A stretch of 64,000 nucleotides of DNA from Microtetraspora glauca (GCA_000721275.1 JOFO01000013.1:62001-126000); one strand, 5' to 3'; counted from the first letter of the stretch, positions 7,221 through 16,801 are shown. Notes: generated by a model from the sequence alone, not told the origin. Numbers and translations: made by a program.

Positions 7221-9443
7221 ATGCTTGGATCGACTCACGGCACCTTCACCTCCGGTCTGCGCGCCCGCGTGGAGGCCTGCGGGGAGTCGCCCCGCACCGC
7301 CGTCCACGGGCACGCCGCCGCGCCCGGCGACCGGGACGTCAGCGGGCGGGCGCTGTACGCCGAGGTTCCCGACCTCGACCGGTTCTTCCGGCCCCGGACC
7401 GTCGCCGTCGTCGGCGCCTCCGACACCGAGGGACGCCCCAACGCCGGCATCACCCGGCAGCTGCTCGCCTGGGCCGGGCGGGTCGGCGCGGAGCTGATCC
7501 CCGTGCACCCGACCCGTACCGCCGTCTTCGGCCTCCCCTGCGTGCCGTCCGTCAAGGACCTCGCCGGGCCCGTCGACCTGGCCGTGCTGCTGGTCGCCGA
7601 CCCCCTGCCGGTCGTCGAGGAGCTGGGCGCGGCGAAGGTGCGGTTCGCGGTCGCCTTCGCCTCCGGCTTCGCCGAGACCGGCGCCGACGGGGCCGCCGCC
7701 CAGCAGCGGCTCGCCGAGGCCGTGCGCCGGGCCGGCGTCCGGCTCCTCGGGCCCAACACCAACCTCAACGCCTTCGAGCGGTTCCGCGACGACCTCGACG
7801 GCCCGTCCGTCGCCCTCATCACCCAGTCCGGACACCAGGGCCGGCCCGTCTTCACCCTCCAGGAGCTGGGCGTCCGGCTCTCCCACTGGGCACCGACCGG
7901 CAACGAGGCCGACCTGGAGACCGCCGACTTCCTCTCGTACTTCGCCTCCCTCCCCGAGGTCGGCGCCATCGCCGCGTACGTGGAAGGGCTGAAGGACGGG
8001 CGGTCGTTCCTGCTCGCCGCCGACCGGGCCGCGCGCGAGGGCGTGCCGGTGGTGGCCGTGAAGGTCGGCAGGACCGAGACCGGGGCCCGTACCGCCGCCT
8101 CCCACACCGGGAAGCTGACTGGCGCGGACCGGGTCGTGGACGCGGCCATGCGGCAGTTCGGGGTGATCCGCGTCGACGGGCTCGACCAGCTCCAGGACAC
8201 CGCCACCCTGCTCGCCCGCGCCCGCAGGCCGCTCGCCGAGGGCGTCGTCGTCTACTCCATCTCCGGCGGCACGGGCGCCCACTTCGCCGACCTGGCGACG
8301 GCCGCCGGGCTCAGCCTGCCGACGCTGCCGCAGGGCAAGCAGGACGAGCTGCACCAGTGGATCCCGGAGTACCTGAACGTCGCCAACCCCGTCGACAACG
8401 GCGGCCACCCCGTCGGCGACCGGCGCGGCCGGAAGATCATCGACGCGATCCTCGCGGACCCGTCCGTCGGCGTGCTGATCTGTCCCATCACCGGCCCCTT
8501 CCCGCCGATGAGCGACAAGCTGGCGCAGGACCTGGTGGACGCGGCCGAGGCCACCGACAAGCTGGTGTGCGTGGTGTGGGGCTCCCCCGTCGGCACGGAG
8601 GAGGCGTACCGGACCACCCTCCTCGGCTCGTCCCGGGTGGCGACCTTCCGCACCTTCGCCAACTGCATCGGCGCGGTGAAGGCGTACCTCGACCACCACC
8701 GCTTCACCGCCGGCTACCGCTCCCCCTTCGACGAGGCGCCCCGCACCCCGTCCCCGTCCTTCCGCAAGGCGCAGGCGCTGATGCGGCCCGGGCAGCGGCT
8801 CAGCGAGCACGCGGCGAAGCAGCTGCTGCGCGCGTACGGCATCCGCGTGCCGCGCGAGCAGCTGGTGACGAGCGCGGCGGCGGCGGTCCGGGCGGCCGGG
8901 CTCGTCGGCTACCCGGTGGTGATGAAGGCGTCCGGCGCGCGGCTCGCCCACAAGACGGAGCTGGGCCTGGTGAAGGTCGGGCTGACGTCCGCGAGCCAGG
9001 TCCGGGACGCGTACCGCGACCTCACCGACATCGCCCGCTACGAGCAGATCGACCTCGACGGGATCCTCGTCTGCCAGATGGTCGGCAAGGGCGTCGAGAT
9101 GGTGGTGGGGGTGACCCACGACGAGCTGTTCGGCCCGACGGTCACGGTCGGCCTCGGCGGGGTGCTGGTGGAGGTCCTGAACGACACCGCCGTCCGCGTC
9201 CCGCCCTTCGGCGAACGCGAGGCCCGCTCGATGCTGGACGAGCTGCGCGGCCGGGCGCTCCTGGAGGGCGTACGCGGCGCACCGCCGGCCGACGTCGACG
9301 CGCTGGTCGAGGTGGTGCTGCGGGTGCAGCGGATGGCCCTGGAACTCGACGGCGACCTCGCCGAACTCGACATCAACCCGCTGATGGTGCTGCCGCGCGG
9401 CCAGGGCGCGGTGGCACTGGACGCGCTCGCCGTCTGCCGATAG
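7221..9443 (+). CDS. ADP/NDP-forming acyl-CoA synthetase (acetate-CoA ligase family)
   Basis: Single-chain enzyme of ~740 residues that activates a carboxylic acid to its CoA ester through a phosphohistidine, forming ADP rather than AMP. The N-terminal CoA-binding domain has RTVAVVGASDTEG. The middle succinyl-CoA-ligase-like domain carries AASHTGKLTG with the expected phosphohistidine at H295. An ATP-grasp domain follows from ~510 (PVVMKASGARLAHKTE, and DINPLMV near the end). I chose the ATG at 7221, which follows GGGCGGAG, over an upstream in-frame ATG at 7179. The hydratase gene begins 8 bp downstream, so both are one operon under the paired operators. Confidence 0.88.
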   Translation: MLGSTHGTFTSGLRARVEACGESPRTAVHGHAAAPGDRDVSGRALYAEVPDLDRFFRPRTVAVVGASDTEGRPNAGITRQLLAWAGRVGAELIPVHPTRTAVFGLPCVPSVKDLAGPVDLAVLLVADPLPVVEELGAAKVRFAVAFASGFAETGADGAAAQQRLAEAVRRAGVRLLGPNTNLNAFERFRDDLDGPSVALITQSGHQGRPVFTLQELGVRLSHWAPTGNEADLETADFLSYFASLPEVGAIAAYVEGLKDGRSFLLAADRAAREGVPVVAVKVGRTETGARTAASHTGKLTGADRVVDAAMRQFGVIRVDGLDQLQDTATLLARARRPLAEGVVVYSISGGTGAHFADLATAAGLSLPTLPQGKQDELHQWIPEYLNVANPVDNGGHPVGDRRGRKIIDAILADPSVGVLICPITGPFPPMSDKLAQDLVDAAEATDKLVCVVWGSPVGTEEAYRTTLLGSSRVATFRTFANCIGAVKAYLDHHRFTAGYRSPFDEAPRTPSPSFRKAQALMRPGQRLSEHAAKQLLRAYGIRVPREQLVTSAAAAVRAAGLVGYPVVMKASGARLAHKTELGLVKVGLTSASQVRDAYRDLTDIARYEQIDLDGILVCQMVGKGVEMVVGVTHDELFGPTVTVGLGGVLVEVLNDTAVRVPPFGEREARSMLDELRGRALLEGVRGAPPADVDALVEVVLRVQRMALELDGDLAELDINPLMVLPRGQGAVALDALAVCR

Positions 9444-9450
9444 GAGCCCC

Positions 9451-10239
9451 ATGTCCGAGGTCCTGCACCGGGTGGAGAACGGCGTCTCGTGGATCACGCT
9501 CAACCGCCCCGGGGCGATGAACGCGGTCACCTGGGAGCAGCGGGAGCGGATCACCGCCCTGCTGGCCGACGCCTCCGCCGACCCGTCCGTACGCTGCGTG
9601 GTGCTCACCGCCACCGGGCGCGGCTTCTGCGCGGGCGCGGACCTGCGGGGCGCGCCCGCGGCGGGCGGCGAGCGGGTCGCCGGGGACGTGGCGCGGATGA
9701 TCCGGCGCGGCGCGCAGCGGTTCGTCGCGGCGGTGCTGGACTGCGAGAAGCCGGTGATCGCGGCGGTGAACGGGACGGCGGCGGGCATCGGCGCACACCT
9801 GGCCTTCGCGTGCGACCTGGTGATCGCGGCCGAGTCGGCCCGTTTCGTGGAGGTGTTCGTACGCCGGGGTCTGGTCCCGGACGGCGGCGGGGCGTACCTG
9901 CTGCCGCGCCTGATCGGCCCGCAGCGCGCGAAGGAGCTGATGTTCTTCGGCGACGCGCTGCCGGCGGCGGAGGCGCGGGCGATGGGCCTGGTGAACCGGG
10001 TGGTCCCGGCGGAGGACCTGGAGAAGACGGCCCGCGCGTGGGCGGAACGCCTCGCCCAGGGTCCGACCCGCGCCCTCGCCCTGACGAAACACCTGGTCAA
10101 CGCTTCCCTGGACAGCGACCGGGCCACCGCCTTCGCGGCGGAGGCCCTGGCCCAGGAACTGAACATGACGACCCGCGACGCCCAGGAGGGCGTGGCGAGC
10201 TTCGTGGAGCGGCGGGGGGCGGTGTACGAGGGGCGGTGA
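9451..10239 (+). CDS. Enoyl-CoA hydratase/isomerase family protein
   Basis: A 262-residue crotonase-fold enzyme acting on the CoA ester made by the preceding synthetase. The oxyanion-hole stretch GFCAGADLRG is near residue 60, the second one is AAGIGAHLAFACDL, and GLVPDGGGAYLLPR is near ~145. The last has Asp where classical hydratases often have Glu, so isomerase or another crotonase chemistry is possible. GGAG precedes the ATG, in the gap after the synthetase stop. Confidence 0.85.
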   Translation: MSEVLHRVENGVSWITLNRPGAMNAVTWEQRERITALLADASADPSVRCVVLTATGRGFCAGADLRGAPAAGGERVAGDVARMIRRGAQRFVAAVLDCEKPVIAAVNGTAAGIGAHLAFACDLVIAAESARFVEVFVRRGLVPDGGGAYLLPRLIGPQRAKELMFFGDALPAAEARAMGLVNRVVPAEDLEKTARAWAERLAQGPTRALALTKHLVNASLDSDRATAFAAEALAQELNMTTRDAQEGVASFVERRGAVYEGR

Positions 10240-10272
10240 CCCGGCAGGTCGTGCCGTCCCGGGTGTTCCTAT

Positions 10273-10287
10273 CTGACGGTCCGTCAG
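10273..10287. promoter_or_regulatory. Operator CTGACGGTCCGTCAG
   Basis: Shared palindrome in the 62-bp gap before the flavin reductase, ending 14 bp upstream of the chosen ATG. The flanks are AT-rich (TAT and TTT), as at the other sites. The closeness to the start suggests a very short leader. Confidence 0.65.
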
Positions 10288-10301
10288 TTTCAATGCGGAG
10301 C

Positions 10302-10907
10302 ATGATGGGACACGCGGGGATGGCGGCCAGCGCCGTCCGACACCTGAGAGCGGCCGGGGCGCCCACGGCCGTCGAACCCCTCCCCCGGCCCGCGCTGCGG
10401 GCCGTCCGGGAGGACGAGCGGGCGCCGCTCGATCCGGCCGAGTTCCGGCGCGTGCTCGGGCACTTCGCGAGCGGCGTCGTCCTCGTCACGGCGGTGGACG
10501 GCGACGGCCCGGCCGGCTTCGCCTGCCAGTCCTTCGCCTCGCTGTCGCTCGACCCGCCCCTGGTCGCCTTCATGGTCGCCCGGACCTCCACCACCTGGCC
10601 CCGCATCGCCGCCGCCGGCACCTTCTGCGTCAACGTGCTGGGGGCCGGGCAGGCGGCGCTGTGCCGGGCGTTCGCGGTCAGCGGCGCCGACAAGTTCGCG
10701 GGCGTGGCGTGGGCGCCCGCCCCGGTGACCGGCGCGCCGCGGCTCGCCGGGGTGCCCGCCTGGATCGACTGCGCGGTCACCGCCGTCCACACCGGGGGCG
10801 ACCACCTGATCGTGGTGGGGCGGGTGGAGGCCCTGGACGCGGTGGAGGAGGGCGGCGAGCCGCTGCTGTTCCACCGGGGGAGGTTCGGGGGGTTCAGCGG
10901 CGGGTGA
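10302..10907 (+). CDS. Flavin reductase-domain protein (two-component monooxygenase type)
   Basis: About 201 residues. After ~45 variable residues the FMN-binding flavin-reductase domain runs from FRRVLGHFASGVVLVTA to the end. Typical motifs are CQSFASLSLDPPLVAFMV, TFCVNVLG, DKFAGVAW and DHLIVVGRVEAL. Such proteins supply reduced flavin to a monooxygenase such as an HsaAB-type pair. No oxygenase partner lies next to it, although the FAD monooxygenase at 5874 is in the same region. The start is uncertain: ATG codons at 10293, 10302 and 10305 are in frame. The last 14 bases overlap the convergent gene. Confidence 0.82.
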   Translation: MMGHAGMAASAVRHLRAAGAPTAVEPLPRPALRAVREDERAPLDPAEFRRVLGHFASGVVLVTAVDGDGPAGFACQSFASLSLDPPLVAFMVARTSTTWPRIAAAGTFCVNVLGAGQAALCRAFAVSGADKFAGVAWAPAPVTGAPRLAGVPAWIDCAVTAVHTGGDHLIVVGRVEALDAVEEGGEPLLFHRGRFGGFSGG

Positions 10908-11355
10908 GGACGCGGCGGGCGTCGGGGTGGCCGGTAGTTCCCGCGTAGTAGACGATCTCGGGGGCGGAGGGGGTGCCTTCGGCGTCCCAGGGAATCCAGG
11001 CGCCGCAGCGGGTCCCGATCAACACCTGATGGCTCCAGCGCGGGCGGGCCTCAGCGAACGACCAGTTCGCGTCCGAGTCGTGGCACCACTTCGGGGTGGC
11101 GAACACGGAGCCGTCCGCCTCCGGGTACTCGGCCATGTACTTGACGCCCGTCAGCTCCGCCTTCCCGTCCGCCCGCAGCGTCACCACACCCCCTTCCCCG
11201 TCCTCGTACCGCCCCACCAGGTCCGCCCGGCCCGGTCGCGGCGGGTCCTCCGGCCCGAGTACCCCCGTGTACGTCCCGATCCCCGCCAGCGTCGCCGCCG
11301 CCGGCACCAGCAGCAACACCGCCAGCAGCCACGGCCGCTTCCCCCAGTCGCTCAT
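10894..11355 (-). CDS. Single-span membrane protein of unknown function
   Basis: Predicted 153 residues with a hydrophobic segment at ~8-28, then a soluble domain with LVGRYEDGEGGVVTLRADG. That pattern is seen in small Streptomyces membrane or lipoproteins with a lipocalin-like beta structure. Two Cys (in WCHDS and TRCGAW) could pair outside the cell. There is no lipobox. The gene converges on the flavin reductase with a 14-bp 3' overlap, and the MFS gene upstream on the same strand ends 7 bp before it starts. Confidence 0.65.
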   Translation of the reverse strand: MSDWGKRPWLLAVLLLVPAAATLAGIGTYTGVLGPEDPPRPGRADLVGRYEDGEGGVVTLRADGKAELTGVKYMAEYPEADGSVFATPKWCHDSDANWSFAEARPRWSHQVLIGTRCGAWIPWDAEGTPSAPEIVYYAGTTGHPDARRVLTRR

Positions 11356-11362
11356 GCCCTCA

Positions 11363-12661
11363 TCATGCCTGGCGGCGGCGGATCACGAGGGCCATGAGGG
11401 CCGCTGCCGCGCACAGGGCGCCGGAGGCGTACCAGACGACGTCGTAGGAGCCGAAGACGTCGCGGGCGACGCCGCCCGCGAAGGCGACGGCGGCGGCGCC
11501 GACCTGGTGGGAGGCGAGGACCCAGCCGAAGACGATCGCGGAGTCCTCGCCGTAGTGCTCGCGGCACAGCGCGATGGTGGGCGGGACGGTGGCGACCCAG
11601 TCCAGGCCGTAGAAGACGATGAACAGGATCATCGGCGGGTGCACCGCCGGGGCGAGCAGCATCGGCAGGAAGAGGAGCGAGACGCCGCGCAGGGCGTAGT
11701 AGACGGCCAGCAGGCGGCGGGCCTCGAAGCGGTCGGTGAACCAGCCGGAGGCGATCGTGCCGACGACGTCGAAGACGCCGATGACGGCGAGGAGTCCGGC
11801 GGCGGCCGTGACCGGCATGCCGTGGTCGTGGGCGGCGGGCACGAAGTGGGTCTTGACCAGGCCGTTGGTGGAGGCGCCGCAGATCGCGAAGGTGCCGGCG
11901 AGGAGCCAGAAGGGGCCGGTGCGGGCCGCCTTGAGGAGGACCGTCACCGCGCGGCGGGCGGCGCCCGTGACGGGGGCGGGCTTCTCGGCGTACTCGCCGC
12001 CGTACGGGGCGAGGCCGACGTCCGCCGGGTGGTCGCGGAGCAGCAGCCAGACGAACGGGACGACGGCGAGCGCGGAGAGGGCGACGGTCACGGCGGCCGG
12101 GCGCCAGCCGTGGTGCTCGACCAGCCAGGAGAGGAGGGGCAGGAAGACGAGCTGGCCGGAGGCGCCGGCGGCCGTCAGGATGCCGGTGACCAGGCCGCGG
12201 CGGGCGGTGAACCAGCGGTTGGTGACGGTCGCGGCGAAGGCGAGCGCCATGGAGCCGCTGCCGAGGCCGACGAGGACGCCCCAGAACAGCACCAGTTGCC
12301 AGGCGGCCGTCATCCAGACCGTGAGGACGGCGCCGGTCGCGATGACCGTCAGGGCCGCGGCGACGACCCGGCGGATGCCGAAGCGGTCCATGAGGGCGGC
12401 GGCGAAGGGGGCGGTGAGGCCGTAGAGCGCGAGGTTCACGGAGACGGCGAAGCCGATCGTGCCGCGCGACCAGTCGAACTCGGCGTGGAGCGGTTCGATG
12501 AGCAGGCCCGGCAGGGAGGCGAAGCCGGCCGCGCCGATGATCGTGACGAAGGCGACCGCGGCGACGTACCAGGCGTGGTGGACGCGGGGGGTACGGGGGC
12601 CGGGGGCGGGGGTCGGGGTGGCGGGGCGGTGCTCCGTTGTCTGGGCCATGCCACCGAGCAT
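11363..12661 (-). CDS. MFS transporter, monocarboxylate/oxalate-formate antiporter-like
   Basis: About 432 residues with 12 predicted helices, beginning at WYVAAVAFVTIIGAAGF. The loop between helices 2 and 3 carries DRFGIRRV, and helix 5 has the TAAGASGQ run typical of the OFA/monocarboxylate branch. An organic-acid substrate would fit the acyl-CoA genes around it, but no shared operator precedes it, so involvement is inference. Start choices are ATG at 12661, ATG at 12649 and GTG at 12676. None has a convincing ribosome site. Confidence 0.83.
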   Translation of the reverse strand: MLGGMAQTTEHRPATPTPAPGPRTPRVHHAWYVAAVAFVTIIGAAGFASLPGLLIEPLHAEFDWSRGTIGFAVSVNLALYGLTAPFAAALMDRFGIRRVVAAALTVIATGAVLTVWMTAAWQLVLFWGVLVGLGSGSMALAFAATVTNRWFTARRGLVTGILTAAGASGQLVFLPLLSWLVEHHGWRPAAVTVALSALAVVPFVWLLLRDHPADVGLAPYGGEYAEKPAPVTGAARRAVTVLLKAARTGPFWLLAGTFAICGASTNGLVKTHFVPAAHDHGMPVTAAAGLLAVIGVFDVVGTIASGWFTDRFEARRLLAVYYALRGVSLLFLPMLLAPAVHPPMILFIVFYGLDWVATVPPTIALCREHYGEDSAIVFGWVLASHQVGAAAVAFAGGVARDVFGSYDVVWYASGALCAAAALMALVIRRRQA

Positions 12662-12742
12662 CGTGGCCGGAACCACACCCTCGCCATTGGCCCGACTGTC
12701 AGGTTTCCAACGGATCGGGACACCGCCCCGGCTCCCCGGCCG

Positions 12743-14020
12743 TCACCCCACCCTCGGCAGCTCCCGGATCGGCCGGACCGCCAGCAGCGCCGCCACCACC
12801 AGGACCGCGATGCCGGCGCCCGCGAGCAGCACCGCCTCCGTGCCGACCACGCCGGCGACCGGACCGGACAGGGCCCGGCCGACGCCCATCATCAGCAGGG
12901 ATCCGGCCACGTCGTAGGCGTGCATGCGGTTCAGGGCCTCCTGGGGCACGTGGGTCTGGACGGCCGTGGACCACATGACGAGCCAGAACGCGAAGGCGGT
13001 GCCGGCCACGAGCTGCCCGGCGGCGAGCGCGGCGACCGGGGCGCCGAGGCCGAGGAGCGCCAGGTTGAGCGGGAGGCCGAGGAGGGCGACGGCGCCGGAG
13101 GCGAGGGGGCGGCGGGGGCGGACGCGGAGGGCGAGCAGGCCGCCGAGGGCGCTGCCGGCGCCGTTGACGGCCATCAGCGCGCCGTACACGGCCGAGCCGT
13201 GGCCGCCGGTGACCAGGCTCGCGGTGAGCGGCACCATCGGGCCGGCGACGGTCAGCCCGTACACCGTCCAGATGGCGATGACGCCCCACAGCCAGCTCCG
13301 GGCCCGGAACTCGCCCCAGCCGAGGGCCAGTTCGGAGGCGAAGGAGCCGCGCTCGCGGTCGTCCGCCGGGGCGGGCGGGATCCGCATCAGCAGGAAGCAG
13401 ACGGCGCTGACGGCGAAGGTGGCGGCGTTCGCGGCGAAAGCGGCGCCGGCGTTCCAGGCGGCGACGAGGAGGCCCGCGAGCGCCGGGCCCGCCATCGTCA
13501 TCAGCGCCTCCGCCACCCGCAGCACGGCGTTGGCGCGCTGCACGTCGGGGGCGATGCGCGGGATCGTCGAGGCGACGCCCGGCTGGAAGAGCGCGGCGCC
13601 GACGCCGGCGACGACGGAGAGCGCGTAGACGGCCCACAGCGGCGGGCTGCCGACCGCGAACGCGACGGCCAGCAGCGCGGCGCCGGGCAGCCGCAGCAGA
13701 TCGGCGGTGATCATCATGCGGCGGGCGGTGAAGCGGTCGGCGAGGACGCCGCCGAAGAGGACGAAGACGGCGAAGGCGGCCGTCCACAGGCCGAGCGCGT
13801 AGCCGACGGAGGAGCCGGGCCGGCCGGCGCCGAGGAGTCCGGCGGCGAAGGCGACGGGGACCATGCCCTCGCCGAGGACGGCGACGGCCCGGGCGGTGAA
13901 GAACAGCCGGAAGTCGCGGTTCCACAGGGGCGGCGGCGGGAGCGTCGCCGGAGCCGGCGCGCCGGCGTCAGACTGGGGGGTGCTGTCCTGGCGCGCGTCC
14001 TCGCGCGTGTTGTCCGTCAC
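12743..14020 (-). CDS. MFS transporter, DHA3/enterobactin-exporter type
   Basis: About 425 residues with 12 helices (MFS_3 type). LWNRDFRLFFTARAVAVLG opens the first helix, LADRFTARRMMI is the loop 2-3 motif, and PRIAPDVQRANA is the signature between helices 4 and 5 of macrolide/siderophore-exporter-like proteins. The GTG at 14020 is chosen from where similarity begins; no clear ribosome site is visible. A perfect ACCACGTGGT palindrome lies in the short gap to the divergent GlxA-type regulator, which may control it. Confidence 0.83.
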   Translation of the reverse strand: MTDNTREDARQDSTPQSDAGAPAPATLPPPPLWNRDFRLFFTARAVAVLGEGMVPVAFAAGLLGAGRPGSSVGYALGLWTAAFAVFVLFGGVLADRFTARRMMITADLLRLPGAALLAVAFAVGSPPLWAVYALSVVAGVGAALFQPGVASTIPRIAPDVQRANAVLRVAEALMTMAGPALAGLLVAAWNAGAAFAANAATFAVSAVCFLLMRIPPAPADDRERGSFASELALGWGEFRARSWLWGVIAIWTVYGLTVAGPMVPLTASLVTGGHGSAVYGALMAVNGAGSALGGLLALRVRPRRPLASGAVALLGLPLNLALLGLGAPVAALAAGQLVAGTAFAFWLVMWSTAVQTHVPQEALNRMHAYDVAGSLLMMGVGRALSGPVAGVVGTEAVLLAGAGIAVLVVAALLAVRPIRELPRVG

Positions 14021-14080
14021 GGGCAGCCAGTCGTACCACCACGTGGTCTGGACCACCACCGATTTCCCGAGGGGGAGCCC

Positions 14081-15061
14081 GTGCCGCACCGGCCGCACCG
14101 CGTCGTCGTCCTCGCCCTGCCCGGGCTGCTCCCCTTCGAGCTGGGCATCCCGCACCGGATCTTCGGCCGCGCCAAGGACGCGGCGGGACGGCCGCTGTAC
14201 GAGACCGTCACGTGCGCGGTGGCGCCGGGACCGGTCCCGACGGACGCGGACTTCGCGGTGCACGTGGAGCACGGCCCGGAGGCGCTGGAGACGGCGGACA
14301 CGGTCGTCGTGCCCGCCTCGTACGAGCTCGGGCCGGTGTACCAGGAGGGCAGGCTGCCGCCGGACCTGGCCGCCGCCCTCGCGCGGGTGCGGCCGGGGAC
14401 GCGGCTCGTCGCGATCTGCACGGGCGGGTACGTGCTCGCCGCCGCCGGCTGGCTCGACGGGCGCCCGGCGACCACGCACTGGGCCTCGGCCGACCACTTC
14501 CAGCGGCTGTTCCCGACGGTGCGGGTCGACGCCGACGTCCTCTTCGTCGACGACGGCGACGTGCTCACCTCGGCGGGCGTCGCCGCCGGCCTCGACCTGT
14601 GCCTGCACATCGTGCGCCGCGACCACGGCGCGGCGGTCGCCAACGACGTGGCCCGCCGCACGGTCGTCCCGCCGCACCGGGACGGCGGCCAGGCCCAGTA
14701 CATCGCCCGTCCGGTCCCGGACTCCGGCACCCACACGACGACCGCCGCCCGCGCCTGGGCGCTGGCCCACCTCCACGAGCCGATCCAGCTGCGGGACCTG
14801 GCCGAGCGGGAGGCGATGAGCGTCCGCACCTTCACCCGCCGCTTCCGCGACGAGGTCGGCATCAGCCCCGGCCAGTGGCTCACCCAGCAGCGCGTCGAAC
14901 GGGCCCGTCACCTCCTGGAGACCAGCGACCTCCCGGTCGACCGCGTCGCCCAGGACTCCGGCTTCGGCACCGCCCAGTCCCTGCGCGTCCACCTGATGAC
15001 GGCCATCGGCGTCACCCCCACCGCCTACCGCCGCACCTTCCGCACCGGCTTCTCCGGCTGA
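14081..15061 (+). CDS. GlxA-family AraC-type transcriptional regulator
   Basis: A 326-residue regulator. The N-terminal DJ-1/PfpI-like domain has the nucleophile-elbow-like VAICTGGY near residue ~110. The C-terminal AraC/XylS double helix-turn-helix includes LRDLAEREAMSVRTFTRRF and the second-helix motif VAQDSGFGTAQSLR. GGGGGAG lies just upstream of the GTG. It is divergent from the MFS exporter with a 60-bp gap, the classic arrangement for local control. Its 3' end overlaps the convergent lipoprotein gene by 37 bp. Confidence 0.88.
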   Translation: MPHRPHRVVVLALPGLLPFELGIPHRIFGRAKDAAGRPLYETVTCAVAPGPVPTDADFAVHVEHGPEALETADTVVVPASYELGPVYQEGRLPPDLAAALARVRPGTRLVAICTGGYVLAAAGWLDGRPATTHWASADHFQRLFPTVRVDADVLFVDDGDVLTSAGVAAGLDLCLHIVRRDHGAAVANDVARRTVVPPHRDGGQAQYIARPVPDSGTHTTTAARAWALAHLHEPIQLRDLAEREAMSVRTFTRRFRDEVGISPGQWLTQQRVERARHLLETSDLPVDRVAQDSGFGTAQSLRVHLMTAIGVTPTAYRRTFRTGFSG

Positions 15062-15603
15062 TCGTCGTCCTCGGCGGCGTCCGGTGCGCCGGCCCCGTTC
15101 CCGTCAGGGTCGACGGTGTCGATCTGCCAGGCGACGACCCCCTTCGTCCCGCCGGCCGGGGTGACGTCGACGGGCAGTTCGGCGGGGGCGTCCGCGACCC
15201 GGCGGTGGAGGGGCGCCCCGTCGCACGGCAGGGTCGCCGGTGCCCGGCCGGCGACGACCACCCGCACGCTGCCGGTCCCGACGCAGGCCACGGAGAGGTC
15301 GTACGCGGCCCCCGGGTCCAGTACGGCACGGATGTGCGCGCCCTCCGCGGCCGGCGCGCTGCCGCCCTCGACGAACTCCGGGTCGTCCGGCGAGCCGACG
15401 GCGTCCCGGGCCCGCTGCCGCGCCGCCTCGTCCGCCGTACCCGTCTCCCCCGTCTTCTCCCCGGCCGCCTCCTCGTCCACGGTCTCGACCACGTCGGCCG
15501 GTTCCGGCGGCGGCGAGCCGTCGCTGCAGCCGGCCACCAGCAGGGGCACGAGGGCGAGGACGGCGAGGAAGGCGAGCACGGCCGGCGGCCTGCGGAGTTC
15601 CAT
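15025..15603 (-). CDS. Lipoprotein of unknown function
   Basis: 192 residues with a type II signal peptide: basic start, hydrophobic core and lipobox LVAGC near residue 25. The mature part begins with an acidic, Pro/Glu-rich tether and continues in a small beta domain (YDLSVACVGTGSVRVVVAG) with two Cys. No specific family is recognised. The 3' end overlaps the regulator gene. An unassigned 119-bp gap separates it from the alcohol dehydrogenase. Confidence 0.72.
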   Translation of the reverse strand: MELRRPPAVLAFLAVLALVPLLVAGCSDGSPPPEPADVVETVDEEAAGEKTGETGTADEAARQRARDAVGSPDDPEFVEGGSAPAAEGAHIRAVLDPGAAYDLSVACVGTGSVRVVVAGRAPATLPCDGAPLHRRVADAPAELPVDVTPAGGTKGVVAWQIDTVDPDGNGAGAPDAAEDDDQPEKPVRKVRR

Positions 15604-15722
15604 GGGGTTTCCTCACGTCGAGGTCGGGCGCGGGCTTCTCCGCTCCGGACGCCGCTCCCCTCCCGCCCGGTTCCGTGCGGTCCCGTGCGGGCCGGGTCCC
15701 GTCCGCGCCTCCCCCGGCCGCG

Positions 15723-16772
15723 TCAGAAGACGAGCACCCCCCGGGCCACCTCGCCCGCCTCAGCCTCCGCGCGGGCGCGGGCGAACTCCTCCACCGGGTA
15801 GGTGGTGGTGACGAGTTCGTCGAGGAGGAGGGCGCCGGTGCGGTACAGGCCGGCGTACAGCGGGATGTCCTTCTGGGGGCGGGAGGAGCCGTACCGGCAG
15901 CCCAGGATCGCCTTGTCGAGGAACATCGCGGCGGGCGGGAAGCTCGCCTCCGCCGTCGGGGCGGTCATGCCGAGCAGCACGGCCTGTCCGTGCCGGTCGA
16001 GGAGGTCGATCGCGGTGCGGACGAGACCGGTGTGGCCGACGCACTCGAAGACGTGGTCGGCGCCGGCCGGCAGCACGTCCCGGACGCCGTCGGCGGAGCC
16101 GAGGAAGTGGGTGGCGCCGAAGCGGCGGGCCAGGTCCTCCTTGGCCGGGTTGGTGTCGACGGCGACGATCACCGCCGCGCCCGCGATCCGGGCGCCCTGG
16201 ACGACGTTGAGCCCGATGCCGCCGGCGCCGATGACGACGACGGTGTCGCCGTGGGCCACCTTCGCCCGGTTGAGGACGGCTCCGACGCCGGTGAGGACGC
16301 CGCAGCCGAGCAGCGCCGCCGAGGCGAACGGCACGTCGTCGGGGATCCTCACGGCCTGCACGGCCCGCACGACGGTCCGTTCGGCGAAGGACGAGTTGGA
16401 CGCGAACTGGAAGAGCGGCCGGCCCTGCCGGGAGAACGGCCGCCCGGGCCTCCCGACGGCCTTCCGGCACATGGTGGGCCGGCCGGTGTCGCAGTCGGCG
16501 CACGCCCCGCAGTTGGCGAGGGTGGACAGCGCCACGTGGTCGCCGGGGCCGACGTGGCCCACCCCCGCCCCGACCGCCTCGACCACCCCGGCGCCCTCGT
16601 GCCCGAGCACGACGGGCGGCGGGAACGGGATGGTCCCGTCGAGGACGGACAGGTCGCTGTGGCAGAGCCCGGCCGCCCGGATCCGCACCAGCACCTCGCC
16701 GGGCCCGGGGTCCCGCACCTCCAGGTCCGTGACGACCTCGACGTCCTTGCCGTCGAACACCACACCGCGCAC
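15723..16772 (-). CDS. Zinc-dependent alcohol dehydrogenase, class III-like MDR
   Basis: 349-residue medium-chain dehydrogenase oxidising an alcohol with NAD(P). Catalytic zinc ligands are in GLCHSD (about residue 38) and GHEGAG. The structural zinc site has four Cys in CGACADCDTGRPTMC. The Rossmann motif GAGGIGLN is near ~185. The GTG at 16772 follows GAGGAGAGGGAGGG at good spacing. It lies 29 bp after the SDR gene on the same strand, so the two probably share the promoter carrying the operator at 17739. Confidence 0.9.
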   Translation of the reverse strand: MRGVVFDGKDVEVVTDLEVRDPGPGEVLVRIRAAGLCHSDLSVLDGTIPFPPPVVLGHEGAGVVEAVGAGVGHVGPGDHVALSTLANCGACADCDTGRPTMCRKAVGRPGRPFSRQGRPLFQFASNSSFAERTVVRAVQAVRIPDDVPFASAALLGCGVLTGVGAVLNRAKVAHGDTVVVIGAGGIGLNVVQGARIAGAAVIVAVDTNPAKEDLARRFGATHFLGSADGVRDVLPAGADHVFECVGHTGLVRTAIDLLDRHGQAVLLGMTAPTAEASFPPAAMFLDKAILGCRYGSSRPQKDIPLYAGLYRTGALLLDELVTTTYPVEEFARARAEAEAGEVARGVLVF

Positions 16773-16801
16773 GGCGTGCCCTCCCTCTCCTCGAAGCCGG
16801 C

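Noticed and set aside
7170..10166. Very long minus-strand open frame (998 codons) opposite the synthetase and hydratase genes
   Set aside because: Antisense shadow in high-GC DNA. The plus-strand frames have full domain matches, ribosome sites and operators.
11096..15061. 1321-codon plus-strand frame covering both MFS genes
   Set aside because: Only its last ~326 codons (GlxA regulator) are real. The first part is low-complexity antisense of two transporter genes.
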